Below, piece after piece: positions 7,935 through 16,399 of a stretch of DNA of 64,000 bases (positions are counted from its first letter, which is position 1; every line of letters starts with the position of its first letter). The DNA comes from Candidatus Woesearchaeota archaeon CG10_big_fil_rev_8_21_14_0_10_45_16 (GTDB taxonomy: Archaea; Nanobdellota; Nanobdellia; Woesearchaeales; GW2011-AR9). Below the pieces are notes generated by a model. It saw only the letters and a program-made list of their open reading frames with translations. It did no database searches and was not told the origin of the DNA. Both the position numbers and the translations under genes were made by a program. The DNA is taken from assembly GCA_002762785.1 (NCBI GenBank), contig PCXY01000004.1, positions 186,001 through 250,000 on the forward strand, written 5' to 3'.

Positions 7935-7949
7935 ACATCCTGTAGAATG
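7927..7949. promoter_or_regulatory. Imperfect palindrome at the ribK start, candidate operator
   Basis: The 23-bp element has perfect CATTC/GAATG ends and further matched positions inside (seven Watson-Crick pairs of eleven). It covers the ribK ATG and lies just downstream of a TATA-like box (about 7955-7967), where a repressor would block transcription. Assignment to RbkR is inference from position. Confidence 0.35.
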
Positions 7950-7975
7950 AGGTTTACTTAAAAATGTTATGCTAC

Positions 7976-8398
7976 TTATTTTTGGATGCGCTTGATGAAT
8001 GACACTTTATCAAAACAATTGAAACCGAGAGTTTGCCAAAAATCTCCAGCTGTCGTGGACATAAGGGTGATAGTCCTACAACCGGTTTCCGTGAAATATT
8101 GTTCTATGGCTCTGTATAATTTTCTTCCATGACCTTGTCCTCTCTGTTCCGGAGCTATTTCGAATTCTTCGATAGATCCCCATCGGTCAGCATTTCTTGA
8201 AATATCAAAATGGGTGCTTCCCCAGCAACGTCCTTGCGTTGCTCTGTAAAATAAGTGAGTGCCGCCAGGAAAGATGTTGCCATAGACAGCATGATCTCTT
8301 TGATAGAATGGGAATTCCTGTTCGAGAGATTTTCGTAGTGTCTCACAATCTCTTCTTTCGTCTGCAGTCATCCTTTGCATCATCAATTGATGGTCCAT
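7976..8398 (-). CDS. GNAT-family N-acetyltransferase
   Basis: This is a 140-residue single-domain acetyltransferase. The acetyl-CoA pyrophosphate loop RGQGHGRKLY (about 88-97) and the C-terminal TAGDFWQTLGFNCFDKVSF are typical GNAT features. The substrate cannot be told from sequence. It lies between the rib operon and the divergent patatin gene. Confidence 0.85.
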   Translation of the reverse strand: MDHQLMMQRMTADERRDCETLRKSLEQEFPFYQRDHAVYGNIFPGGTHLFYRATQGRCWGSTHFDISRNADRWGSIEEFEIAPEQRGQGHGRKLYRAIEQYFTETGCRTITLMSTTAGDFWQTLGFNCFDKVSFIKRIQK

Positions 8399-8477
8399 AT
8401 TTTATTCGAGATAGGGTTTATTTTAAAATGTTTTCTAACAGAAAGAAAGATAAACCTTAATGCTATTACTTCTAGTG

Positions 8478-9452
8478 ATGGATGTTCACAAAAAGAAGCT
8501 TAAGATAGGTTTAGCCTTGGGTTCAGGCGGCGCCAAAGGCTTTGCCCATATCGGTGTCCTTAAAGTTCTTCACCAGAACAAGATCTATCCTGACTACATC
8601 GCCGGCACATCCATGGGTGCTGTCATCGGCGCGGCCTACGCTTCCGGCCGTACTCCTGAAGAGATCGCCAAGATCGCCTCTTCCATCGATTGGAAAGAGA
8701 TCGTTGACTTTACAGTACCGAAATCAGGCTTGCTGCGAGGATATAGGATCGAGAAAAAATTGCGGGAGATCGTCCAAGGGAAAAAGTTTTCTCAACTTGA
8801 CATCCCGCTGCGTGTCGTCTCTTACAATCTTAAAAAATTTGAAAGGGTCATCTTTTCAAAGGGTGATGTTACCAAAGCCTTACGGGCGTCTCTTTCCATC
8901 CCTGGTCTCTTTAATCCCCATAAATCCAAAGATGGGGCTTTCATCGATGGCGCCGTGACGGATCCGACGCCATACGATATAGTAAGAGATATGGGGGCCG
9001 ATATTGTCATTGCCGTCGACCTTTACTCTAAAGAGGCCATGATCATCCGCTCCGCTCCTAAAAAGAAACCTTTTATCGAGGATATCAAAGAGCAATTTAT
9101 CCTGGTAGAGCTTCTCAACCTCAAGAATTATCTTGTGCCAAAACGCTGGCCAAGATTTATCAAGAAAATCTTGGGGTGGCTGTTCGATAAGTTATTGTAT
9201 CCAGCTAGGGTTTTCCGGGCCATGACCGGTCGTCAGACGCCGGAAATAATGAAAGTCATCTATCAATCCATCTATGCCTTGTCTAATAATCTGGCTCGGG
9301 AACAGTTGAGGAATAGTGAGGTTGATCTGATCGTCTCTCCAGTCTTTCCAGACCATTCCTGGATCGATTTTGATGAGAGTGATAAGTTTGCCAAGTTGGG
9401 CGAGAAAGCGATGCAGAAGAAGATACGAGCCCTTAAGAAGCTGCTTTCTTGA
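8478..9452 (+). CDS. Patatin-like phospholipase (RssA type)
   Basis: This is a Ser-Asp dyad lipid hydrolase. The oxyanion motif GSGGAKG (residues 15-21), nucleophile GTSMG (Ser45) and DGAVTDPTP with the catalytic Asp are all intact, so it should be active. I chose ATG 8478 because the family starts close to the KIGLALG strand; an in-frame ATG at 8460 would add six hydrophobic residues and fits the TATA-like box (8417-8428) slightly better. At 324 residues it resembles RssA/YchK-like proteins. Substrate unknown. Confidence 0.88.
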   Translation: MDVHKKKLKIGLALGSGGAKGFAHIGVLKVLHQNKIYPDYIAGTSMGAVIGAAYASGRTPEEIAKIASSIDWKEIVDFTVPKSGLLRGYRIEKKLREIVQGKKFSQLDIPLRVVSYNLKKFERVIFSKGDVTKALRASLSIPGLFNPHKSKDGAFIDGAVTDPTPYDIVRDMGADIVIAVDLYSKEAMIIRSAPKKKPFIEDIKEQFILVELLNLKNYLVPKRWPRFIKKILGWLFDKLLYPARVFRAMTGRQTPEIMKVIYQSIYALSNNLAREQLRNSEVDLIVSPVFPDHSWIDFDESDKFAKLGEKAMQKKIRALKKLLS

Positions 9453-9480
9453 CTGAAAAAATCAGGACTGAAAAAATCAG
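9451..9480. repeat. Two tandem copies of a 15-bp self-complementary unit
   Basis: GACTGAAAAAATCAG occurs at 9451-9465 and 9466-9480. Each copy can fold as CTGA/TCAG around an A-rich loop. It lies between convergent genes and overlaps the patatin stop, so it may act in transcription termination. Confidence 0.7.
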
Positions 9481-9498
9481 GGGCTAGTTAATAAAAAC

Positions 9499-9951
9499 CT
9501 AAGCGACTTTCTTGATCTGGTTCATCTCTTTGTATTTGATATGGACCTTCTTTCCGGTCTTATCATGCTGTAACAAGATCTCTTTACTGACGGACTTGAC
9601 ATCATAAACATCTCCCTGGTAATCTACTTTGTCGCCTTTCCTGAAATGAGCCTGGCGGAACAAGACCGTCACCCGGTAGAGATCTTTGCTGTCTTTCTTT
9701 GTATGTAACGAAGCGGTGAGTTTCAGTTCTCCGCCGAATTTTATCTGTAATTTTTTGCCTAGTGCTTTGGTAAGATCATTGTCTGAGAGGTAATAATCGA
9801 TACCGTTGCGGACATCTTCTACTTTTGATATGATCATCCTGCCTTTGGCCAGCTCTTCTTCAATGAAATCGACCACTTCCTGGGTGACTTCCCTTAGCTG
9901 GAGGATGGCTTCATAGTACTTGGGATGCTTGCCTTCTAAAGTGCGGACCAT
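9499..9951 (-). CDS. NMD3-like protein lacking the zinc-finger half
   Basis: The 150-residue protein matches the core of archaeal NMD3-related proteins (RTLEGKHPKYYEAILQLR; VEDVRNGIDYYLSDN; YRVTVLFRQAHFRKGDKV), a family linked to large-subunit ribosome maturation. The usual N-terminal CxxC zinc ribbons are absent, and no such sequence lies just upstream, so this is a short stand-alone form. It ends with an OB-like segment. Confidence 0.7.
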   Translation of the reverse strand: MVRTLEGKHPKYYEAILQLREVTQEVVDFIEEELAKGRMIISKVEDVRNGIDYYLSDNDLTKALGKKLQIKFGGELKLTASLHTKKDSKDLYRVTVLFRQAHFRKGDKVDYQGDVYDVKSVSKEILLQHDKTGKKVHIKYKEMNQIKKVA

Positions 9952-10029
9952 TTTATAGGGATTATATCCGTTCTAATTTATATCTTTTGGTGGAGAATCT
10001 TTTTAAAAACGGCTTTATTTGAGGCTGCC

Positions 10030-10647
10030 ATGCTAGATCTTGTTGATATCCACAGAAAGCTGGAACAGATACTTGAAACGTATGATTCTCTTAAGATGTC
10101 GGCTAATAAAAAAAAAGATCAAGATAATCTGGTTTTTCAACAGGATTTAGAGGGAGCGTTGCATCACTTTTCATTGAGAGTCCGCCGCGATGGAGTGCCG
10201 AGAGTTAAAGAAGGGTATCAGACTGACGTTCCTCTTAAACATCTTCTTGTGGCCCACTTTGGTTTTCGAAGAGTTTTCAACACTTCCCTCTTGAAATATC
10301 TTAACATAACGATCCCGGAGCGTTTTTCTGTCTTTGATCATGCTGGAAAACCGACGGATTTCAGCCAGCCGGTAAAGATGGTAGACCCTCATCTTTGTCT
10401 CTATTACCCCAGTTTTAGTCGCTTATTTTACCTGGAAGGGCCTGGTGGTCAATCGACTTTATTGTTTGACACTAACAATTATGGTTCTTCTTTGAGGTCT
10501 AGATTGATAGCCTTTGCAGAAACTACTGCCCCTTATGATCGGAGAGATGAAGTTGCGGCCAGATACATGGATAACCTGAAAGCCATGGTAGAGATCTTCG
10601 AAGGCTATAAGAAGCCGGAAACCCAGCCGATTCTGGCAGCGAAGTGA
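10030..10647 (+). CDS. Hypothetical protein in operon with TYW1
   Basis: I do not recognise this 205-residue protein. It is soluble, with no signal peptide or membrane segment. An N-terminal helical region (1-60) is followed by a mixed region rich in aromatic residues (LYYPSFSRLFYLEGPGG). Its stop overlaps the TYW1 GTG start as GTGA, so the two are translated together; a role in tRNA or RNA modification is possible from context only. Confidence 0.7.
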   Translation: MLDLVDIHRKLEQILETYDSLKMSANKKKDQDNLVFQQDLEGALHHFSLRVRRDGVPRVKEGYQTDVPLKHLLVAHFGFRRVFNTSLLKYLNITIPERFSVFDHAGKPTDFSQPVKMVDPHLCLYYPSFSRLFYLEGPGGQSTLLFDTNNYGSSLRSRLIAFAETTAPYDRRDEVAARYMDNLKAMVEIFEGYKKPETQPILAAK

Positions 10648-11840
10648 AAGCCAAAACTTTTTTAAATCAGCCTTCTGATTTCAAGCGTATGTTAACACCG
10701 GAAGCTAAAGCAGAACTGGAAAAACAGCAGTACAGGATCGTCGGCAGCCATTCCGCCGTCAAGACCTGCGGCTGGACCAAGAACATGATCAACGGGGAAG
10801 GTGGCTGCTACAAGCTGAAATTCTATGGGATCATGAGCAACCAGTGCATGCAGATGACCACGTCCATTAGCTGCGCCAATAGGTGTACTTTCTGCTGGCG
10901 GGGATATAAAGCGCCGGTCTCCAAAGAATGGAAATGGGACGTTGACGACCCTGAGATGATCCTCAAAGGATCGTTGGAAGCCCATCACAAGCTGCTGATC
11001 GGTTTCAAAGGATCGCCCAAATCAAACAAAAGAGCTTATGAGGTCTCTAAAGACGTCAAGCACGTTGCTCTTTCATTGACGGGAGAACCGATAACCTATC
11101 CGAGGATGAACGAACTCATCGACAAGTTCCATGCTCAGGGGATATCTACTTTTCTGGTAACCAATGCTCAATATGATGAGCATATCAAAAATCTCAGACC
11201 GATCACCCAGCTATACTTAAGCATCGATGCTCCCAACAAAGAACTGTTGAAAGAGGTCGACAAGCCTTTATTCACCGATTACTGGGAGCGCATGAACAAT
11301 AGTTTAGATAATCTTTCCCAGAGAAAAGAACGGACCTGCCTGCGGTTGACCATGATAAAAAACGTCAACATGATGGAACCGGAGAATTATGCTAAGCTGA
11401 TCATGAAAGGCAGTCCTGACTTCATCGAAGTCAAGGCGTACATGCACGTTGGTCCTTCGCAGAACAGACTGAGCCGGGAAAACATGCCCCTGCATGAGGA
11501 GGTGGTCGTCTTCTCTAAAATATTAGAAAAGAATCTTCCTGATTATGAGATCGTCTCTGAACATATCTCTTCAAGGGTTGTCATGTTCGCTAAGAAAAAA
11601 TGGAAAAAAGACGGCGTCTGGCATACCTGGATCGACTTTGAGAAATTTGCCGAGCTTTCAACTTCTGGAAAAGATTTCACTGCCGATGATTATTACAAGA
11701 AGACTCCGCAGGTCGGCTTATCTGGAAAAGGAACCTTAGACAACATGCCGGCCGATAAACGTGAGAAATATCTGAAAGAGCATCCGGAAGCTTACGTGTT
11801 TGTGGACGAGAAGACGGATGAATTAAGTTTCTATGGTTAG
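10644..11840 (+). CDS. taw1: tRNA 4-demethylwyosine synthase (radical SAM)
   Basis: TYW1/Taw1 builds the tricyclic base at G37 of tRNA-Phe from N1-methylguanosine and pyruvate. The radical SAM CX3CX2C is C77, C81, C84 (CANRCTFCWRG). WRGYKAPVSKEWKWDDP and the LVTNAQ and LSIDAP strands are typical. The GTG start overlaps the upstream gene. At 398 residues it is somewhat longer than many archaeal homologues because of a C-terminal extension. It ends in a 4-base tail-to-tail overlap with the next gene. Confidence 0.92.
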   Translation: MKAKTFLNQPSDFKRMLTPEAKAELEKQQYRIVGSHSAVKTCGWTKNMINGEGGCYKLKFYGIMSNQCMQMTTSISCANRCTFCWRGYKAPVSKEWKWDVDDPEMILKGSLEAHHKLLIGFKGSPKSNKRAYEVSKDVKHVALSLTGEPITYPRMNELIDKFHAQGISTFLVTNAQYDEHIKNLRPITQLYLSIDAPNKELLKEVDKPLFTDYWERMNNSLDNLSQRKERTCLRLTMIKNVNMMEPENYAKLIMKGSPDFIEVKAYMHVGPSQNRLSRENMPLHEEVVVFSKILEKNLPDYEIVSEHISSRVVMFAKKKWKKDGVWHTWIDFEKFAELSTSGKDFTADDYYKKTPQVGLSGKGTLDNMPADKREKYLKEHPEAYVFVDEKTDELSFYG

Positions 11841-13267
11841 ATTATCTGTGACGAGCCGGCATTGCTTCTGTGGTCGTGAGCGGCTTCTACTTTAAGCAGC
11901 CTATTGTCTTTGATAAATCCAGCTGTGAGGACGGCATTAGGGTCTTCACCACGTTCGATAGCTTTTGCCGCTTCAGCCATAAGGAAGTTGATATAGACGA
12001 TTGAAGTCTTATCACTCAGCCGGCCCATCCTTTTAAAACCGCGTGGATCAGCGTTAGTGACGATAACATCTTCTATTCGAGGATTTGAAAGGACTCCTAC
12101 TGATTCTCCTCCGAAATTGGTCCTTGTGGTGATGACTGAAACTTTATTGGGTGTACCTCTGATCCTTGGGTCACGAGATAAGCCTTCAAGCGTGATTCCA
12201 TAGAGAACATCGATGTTGCTGCTCATGGTCTTTCCTGAGCGGATCATGTCATCAACTATGACAATGTCCATGCCTTCTATTCCCCTTTCTGTAGTAAGTC
12301 CTTCCGCTTCTTCCAGACGCAGCAATTCTATGGCTCCGCCGTCTGCTGATTTCATCTTGGACATTATCGCCTGGTTGACATCTGATAACCCGGTACTTCT
12401 TGCGATCTCTCTAACATAAGGAAGGATTCCTGCATCAGGACCCATTATGATCAGATTCTTTCCATTATCGGAAGTGTTGAACTGTGGTCCGCCTGGTGCG
12501 TTTCCTAACAGGAGCATGGCCACGACCGGCGCGAGACTAACATTATAAAAACTAAGTTTGTAACGCATGGTAGATCGGTTTTCTCTACTGACCTGGTTCA
12601 TCGGCGCCAGCTCTTCATTGACAATATCACACAATGTTGCAGCTGCTCTTGGATCGTGACAAGACGGCGTGACGATAGCGTCAACACCGGCAACCGCCAA
12701 TTGTTTTAATGAATCGTATAAAGCGTGAGGTTCTCCCTCTATAGAATAGCGCGCTTTATCTGTCTGAAGTCGCGGATGTTCTTTGTCATGTATCCCCCTT
12801 TCCTGAGCTTCGTTGTCTAAAGTAAAAGCGAGAAGGACCACACTTTCAGCGCCATGATACTTTGCGTTGCTGGCGATCTTCTGTACTCTGGAAGCTAGAT
12901 CGTTATTGGAAAGATTATTGCTGAGAGTATGGACAAGATATACTGTTCTTCCTCTAAGACTTTGTCCCCAGGATCTACTACCGTCAGGACCTTGATAATT
13001 ATCTGCATATCTTTTGAATCTACCATCCCCTTCAAGAATCTGTTTCATGTTCCATCTGGGCATGTATTCGCCATTTTGCCAAACTTGGTGTTGTATTATG
13101 ATAGAAGGTTGTTCTGGAGAAACACCAAGATGTTTTGCCACCCGTCGTGGTTCGCTGGGATCATTTTTGGGATCGAAAGCGCCACCCCTTGTCCCGACAA
13201 CTACTCTTTCTCCAGGTTCTAATTGTCTTTCACCGAGATTATAACTGGCTTTATGTGATACATATGG
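11837..13267 (-). CDS. Divergent, long ribose-phosphate pyrophosphokinase-like protein
   Basis: PRPP synthases transfer pyrophosphate from ATP to ribose 5-phosphate. The PRPP-binding loop is recognisable as VIVDDMIRSGKTM, preceded by a phosphoribosyltransferase fold with MGPDAGILPYVREIA and followed by ITTRTNF. The N-terminal half has the matching segment (VYLVHTLSNNLSNNDL, SVVLLAFT). The protein is about 476 residues against 285-320 for the family, with long loops and an extra N-terminal segment, so another PRTase-type activity is possible. I chose ATG 13267, which fits a TATA-like box near 13298; ATG 13279 is also in frame. Confidence 0.65.
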   Translation of the reverse strand, partial: PYVSHKASYNLGERQLEPGERVVVGTRGGAFDPKNDPSEPRRVAKHLGVSPEQPSIIIQHQVWQNGEYMPRWNMKQILEGDGRFKRYADNYQGPDGSRSWGQSLRGRTVYLVHTLSNNLSNNDLASRVQKIASNAKYHGAESVVLLAFTLDNEAQERGIHDKEHPRLQTDKARYSIEGEPHALYDSLKQLAVAGVDAIVTPSCHDPRAAATLCDIVNEELAPMNQVSRENRSTMRYKLSFYNVSLAPVVAMLLLGNAPGGPQFNTSDNGKNLIIMGPDAGILPYVREIARSTGLSDVNQAIMSKMKSADGGAIELLRLEEAEGLTTERGIEGMDIVIVDDMIRSGKTMSSNIDVLYGITLEGLSRDPRIRGTPNKVSVITTRTNFGGESVGVLSNPRIEDVIVTNADPRGFKRMGRLSDKTSIVYINFLMAEAAKAIERGEDPNAVLTAGFIKDNRLLKVEAAHDHRSNAGSSQII

Positions 13268-13324
13268 CATGAGCCACAAAAAACGGCAAGGCTTTTTATT
13301 TATTTCCCATTTAAATCATATCTA

Positions 13325-13500
13325 TTTAAGTGAAATAAACAGAGATCCCTTGGATTCATCCCTGGGTTAAATGCGAGTTATCACTTCAAGGGATTTCCGC
13401 TATATTTCACTATAGAAAATCCGTCTCGGAAAAACGGTGTAAATCCCCGCCATTTAGGGCTGGGAATAGTCGCTTTTCAGGATTTTCTTTAAAAATCCCG
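13325..13500. other. Palindrome-rich non-coding element, structured RNA or IS200/IS605-type end relic
   Basis: No CDS fits here. Stems seen: 13329-13337 with 13403-13411 (9 bp, perfect), enclosing 13345-13352 with 13387-13394 (8 bp, perfect); TCCC/GGGA with GCC/GGC around 13444-13464; and GGATTTT/AAAATCC at 13480-13498. Several stems in 170 bases indicate structured RNA or a foldback DNA end. The minus-strand motif GGGATGAATCC and the compact hairpins recall right ends of IS200/IS605 elements, but no transposase or TnpB remnant is present, so this is only a possibility. Confidence 0.5.
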
Positions 13501-13544
13501 AATCTTCCAAAAACCTTATAAAACTCCCTTCTTCTATCAGGCAG

Positions 13545-13751
13545 ATGGAACTCACAAAACAGGATAAAGCGGTCTTAAAGGTGCTTGTCGGTAAAGAGAT
13601 GGAGCATCTGAAGAAGGATTTTAAGCAATTGGTCATCAGCAATTCTCCCTTCCTTAATAAGGTAGCAGGAGACCAGTCAGACTTGGCTTTCCTTAAGAGC
13701 GAAGCTGAATATCATAAGTATCTTCAAACATTGGTGAGAAAATTAGTATGA
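13545..13751 (+). CDS. Small conserved-looking helical protein upstream of prefoldin
   Basis: The 68-residue, Lys-rich, helical protein is not one I recognise. A TATA-like TTATAAAA about 27 bases upstream of the ATG indicates a leaderless message. Its stop overlaps the prefoldin alpha start (ATGA), so it heads the operon with prefoldin and FtsY. In other archaea the gene in this position is often the ribosomal protein LX; this sequence does not look like LX. Confidence 0.65.
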   Translation: MELTKQDKAVLKVLVGKEMEHLKKDFKQLVISNSPFLNKVAGDQSDLAFLKSEAEYHKYLQTLVRKLV

Positions 13752-14146
13752 ACGTCCAAGAACAGCTGATGCAGTTCCAGATGCTGCAGGGACAGATCGA
13801 ACAGATCACTGAACACGTCCAGCTGCTGAACCAGCAGATGCAGGAACTGGATGCCTCCAAGACAGCCTTGCAGGATCTTGCTTTATCAGAAGCCAAGTCT
13901 GAGATGCTGGCTCCCGTTGCCAACGGCATCTTTGTCAAAGCTACTTTGCAGGATACTCAGAAACTGCTGGTCAATGTCGGCGCCGGCACTGTCGTGGAAA
14001 AGACTGTGGAAGAAGTGATCAACTTATTGAAACAGCAGGAAGAAGAGATGAGTTCCAAGATCATGGAAGCGGAAGGCTTCATGCAGCACCTTCATCAGAA
14101 AGCCTATGAGATCTACAAGCAGGTAGAGGAGCATGTTGAGGAATAA
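13748..14146 (+). CDS. pfdA: Prefoldin alpha subunit
   Basis: Prefoldin is a hexameric chaperone that hands unfolded proteins to the thermosome. The 132-residue protein has the expected coiled coil (1-45), a central beta hairpin region (APVANGIFVKATL, VNVGAGTVVEKTVEE) and a second coiled coil (90-132). It is followed directly by ftsY (1-base overlap), the usual archaeal neighbour. Confidence 0.92.
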   Translation: MNVQEQLMQFQMLQGQIEQITEHVQLLNQQMQELDASKTALQDLALSEAKSEMLAPVANGIFVKATLQDTQKLLVNVGAGTVVEKTVEEVINLLKQQEEEMSSKIMEAEGFMQHLHQKAYEIYKQVEEHVEE

Positions 14147-16332
14147 TGTTCGGCAGACTGAAAGACAAGCTGAAAGGCGCTTTATCGGTGTTTTCTAAGA
14201 AGACGGAAGAAGTAGCTGAAGAGATCAAAGAGGAACTTGAAGAAAAATCTGATGAAGTTTCTGAGGATATTGAAGAGCCTAAAGAAGAGCCTGTTGTTGA
14301 AGAAAAGGCTGAAGTAGAAAAAGTTACTGAGTTATTGGAAGAAACTCCCGTCCCCAAAGACATCCCTACTGCGGAAGAACTGATCGAAGCGACCAAAAAG
14401 GAATTCAAAGAGAAAAAACCGAAGAAGAAGAAAGAGCCATTCGCCGAGAAGATAGTTGAGGAGACGAAGGAAGTTCTTGAGACGATCCCTGAAGCGCCAA
14501 AGGAAGAAGAAAAAGTAGAAGTTCCTGCGGCTAAAGAGGAGAAGACTGAAAAGGAAAAGATCAAAGGGGTCAAGATCACTTATTTTGTCCATGGCACAAC
14601 TACCGACAATGAGCAGGATATCGCCACCGGCTGGAATCCCGGAGAATTATCTGAGTTAGGTGAGAAACAAGCTAAAGATCTACATAAGTATGATGCTGAT
14701 TTTGAAGTAGTTTTCTGTTCTGATCTTAAAAGAGCTATCCAGTCAGCTAATCTCGGTTTCAAAGGGATGGTCATCCAGGATGAGAAACTAAGAGAATGTA
14801 ATTATGGTAAATGGAATGGCAAGAAGAAAGACTGGGAGATTATCGATTACGTTGAAAAACGCTATCCTGAAGGGGAAAGCTATCATGACGTGGAAAGACG
14901 GATGGCTGAGTTCATTAACTATCTTTATGATAATTACTATGGCCAGCATATTGCTATCGTCGCGCATCAGGCTCCGCAGCTGGCTTTAGAAGTTCTTCTG
15001 AATGGAAAAACCTGGAAAGCGGCTATCACTGAAGATTGGCGCGGCAAGAAAGCCTGGCAGCCGGGCTGGGAATATGTCATCGAAGAAAAAGTAGAAGTTC
15101 CTGCGGCTAAAGAGGAGAAGAAAGGTTTCTTCGGGAAATTATTCGGTAAGAAGAAAGAGGAAGCTGTCGAAGAGAAAGTTTTTGAGGATGAAAAAGCTGT
15201 AGAAAAAATTACTGAAAAAGAAGTCATCCCTGAAACCAAGAAGGTTGTTGAGAAGACAGAAGAAAAGATTGTCGAGAATAAACCAGAACTTAAAGAAAAG
15301 ACTGTTCCCACAGTTGAAAAGAAAGAAAAAGCTGTTGAGACTAAAGAAAAATCGGTTATAGAAGGAAAAGCTGTCGAAATCAAGGAGAGACCAGTTATTG
15401 GGGAGAAAAAAGAATCTCCTAAGAGAGAAGAGAAAGTTGCCGAAAAACCTAAAGAAGGACAGAAGAGCTTCTTCGGCAAGATCAAGCAGTCATTCACGAC
15501 CAAGACCATCTCTGCTGAGAAGTTCGAAGAACTGTTCTGGGATCTGGAACTGATCTTGTTAGAGAATAACGTTTCTGTCGAAGTAATCGACAAGATCAAA
15601 GAAGATCTGAAAGAAGAGCTGGTCGACAAACCACTGCCGAGGGATGTCTTGGCTAAGATCGAAGAAACGTTAGAAAGAACTCTGAGAGAAATATTATCTT
15701 ATGAAAAGATCGACCTTATCGAGAAAGTCAGCCAGAAACAGCCGTACGTTATCGCCTTCTTCGGTATCAACGGAGCAGGAAAAACTACATCGATCGCCAA
15801 GCTGGCCCATTATTTCCGGCAGAACCATAAGTCGGTCGTGTTAGCTGCCTGCGATACTTTCAGAGCAGCCGCCATCCAGCAGTTGGAAGAGCACGCCAAT
15901 AAGCTGGGCGTGAAGATGATCAAGCATGATTACGGTTCTGATGCTGCGGCTGTAGCTTATGATGCTATCCAGTATGCCCAGAAGAATGATGTTGAAGTTG
16001 TTCTGATAGACACGGCAGGAAGGCTGCATTCCAACACCAACCTGATGGCCGAACTGGAGAAGATCATCCGTGTTACCAAACCGGACCTGAAAATCTTTGT
16101 CGGTGAATCCATCACCGGAAATGACTGTATCGAACAGGCCCGGAAGTTCAACGAGCTGGTGGAGATGGACGGCGCTATCCTTACTAAAGCAGATGTAGAT
16201 GAGAAAGGCGGTGCGCCGTTGTCGATATCATATACTATCAAGAAGCCGATCTTATTTCTGGGAGTGGGCCAGGAATATAAAGATCTGGAACAGTTCGATG
16301 CCGAGACAATCATCAAAAGATTGGGATTTTGA
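14146..16332 (+). CDS. ftsY: SRP receptor FtsY with an inserted histidine-phosphatase domain
   Basis: FtsY is the membrane-bound receptor GTPase of the signal recognition particle. The order is: basic amphipathic N-terminus (1-20), acidic linker (21-135), a histidine-phosphatase/phosphoglycerate-mutase fold domain (about 143-311), a second acidic/Lys-rich linker (313-440) and the NG GTPase domain (about 441-728). GTPase motifs are intact: GINGAGKTT (540-548), DTAGR (622-626), TKAD (680-683). In the inserted domain His149, Arg196, Glu217 and His274 are kept, but the Arg of the usual RHG is missing. A perfect 39-bp repeat encoding the same 13 residues (121-133 and 313-325) flanks the domain. 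Typical FtsY has no such insert. Confidence 0.92.
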   Translation: MFGRLKDKLKGALSVFSKKTEEVAEEIKEELEEKSDEVSEDIEEPKEEPVVEEKAEVEKVTELLEETPVPKDIPTAEELIEATKKEFKEKKPKKKKEPFAEKIVEETKEVLETIPEAPKEEEKVEVPAAKEEKTEKEKIKGVKITYFVHGTTTDNEQDIATGWNPGELSELGEKQAKDLHKYDADFEVVFCSDLKRAIQSANLGFKGMVIQDEKLRECNYGKWNGKKKDWEIIDYVEKRYPEGESYHDVERRMAEFINYLYDNYYGQHIAIVAHQAPQLALEVLLNGKTWKAAITEDWRGKKAWQPGWEYVIEEKVEVPAAKEEKKGFFGKLFGKKKEEAVEEKVFEDEKAVEKITEKEVIPETKKVVEKTEEKIVENKPELKEKTVPTVEKKEKAVETKEKSVIEGKAVEIKERPVIGEKKESPKREEKVAEKPKEGQKSFFGKIKQSFTTKTISAEKFEELFWDLELILLENNVSVEVIDKIKEDLKEELVDKPLPRDVLAKIEETLERTLREILSYEKIDLIEKVSQKQPYVIAFFGINGAGKTTSIAKLAHYFRQNHKSVVLAACDTFRAAAIQQLEEHANKLGVKMIKHDYGSDAAAVAYDAIQYAQKNDVEVVLIDTAGRLHSNTNLMAELEKIIRVTKPDLKIFVGESITGNDCIEQARKFNELVEMDGAILTKADVDEKGGAPLSISYTIKKPILFLGVGQEYKDLEQFDAETIIKRLGF
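14506..14544. repeat. 39-bp direct repeat, left copy, inside ftsY
   Basis: Identical over 39 bases to 15082-15120 and in the same reading frame (576 bases, 192 codons apart). It encodes EEKVEVPAAKEEK immediately before the histidine-phosphatase domain. Confidence 0.95.
15082..15120. repeat. 39-bp direct repeat, right copy, inside ftsY
   Basis: Identical to 14506-14544. It encodes EEKVEVPAAKEEK directly after the histidine-phosphatase domain. Recombination between the two copies would remove the domain precisely and in frame. Confidence 0.95.
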
Positions 16333-16399
16333 GTTTTTTGAAGTTTTTTTGAATGTTTTTTGAATTAATCTTTTAAAGTGGTGACAGAATAAACATAAT

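Noticed and set aside
14212-15440. Glu/Lys-rich low-complexity sequence as a possible separate gene or repeat array
   Set aside because: It is in frame with FtsY throughout, and acidic linkers are normal in FtsY; only the 39-bp repeats stand out.
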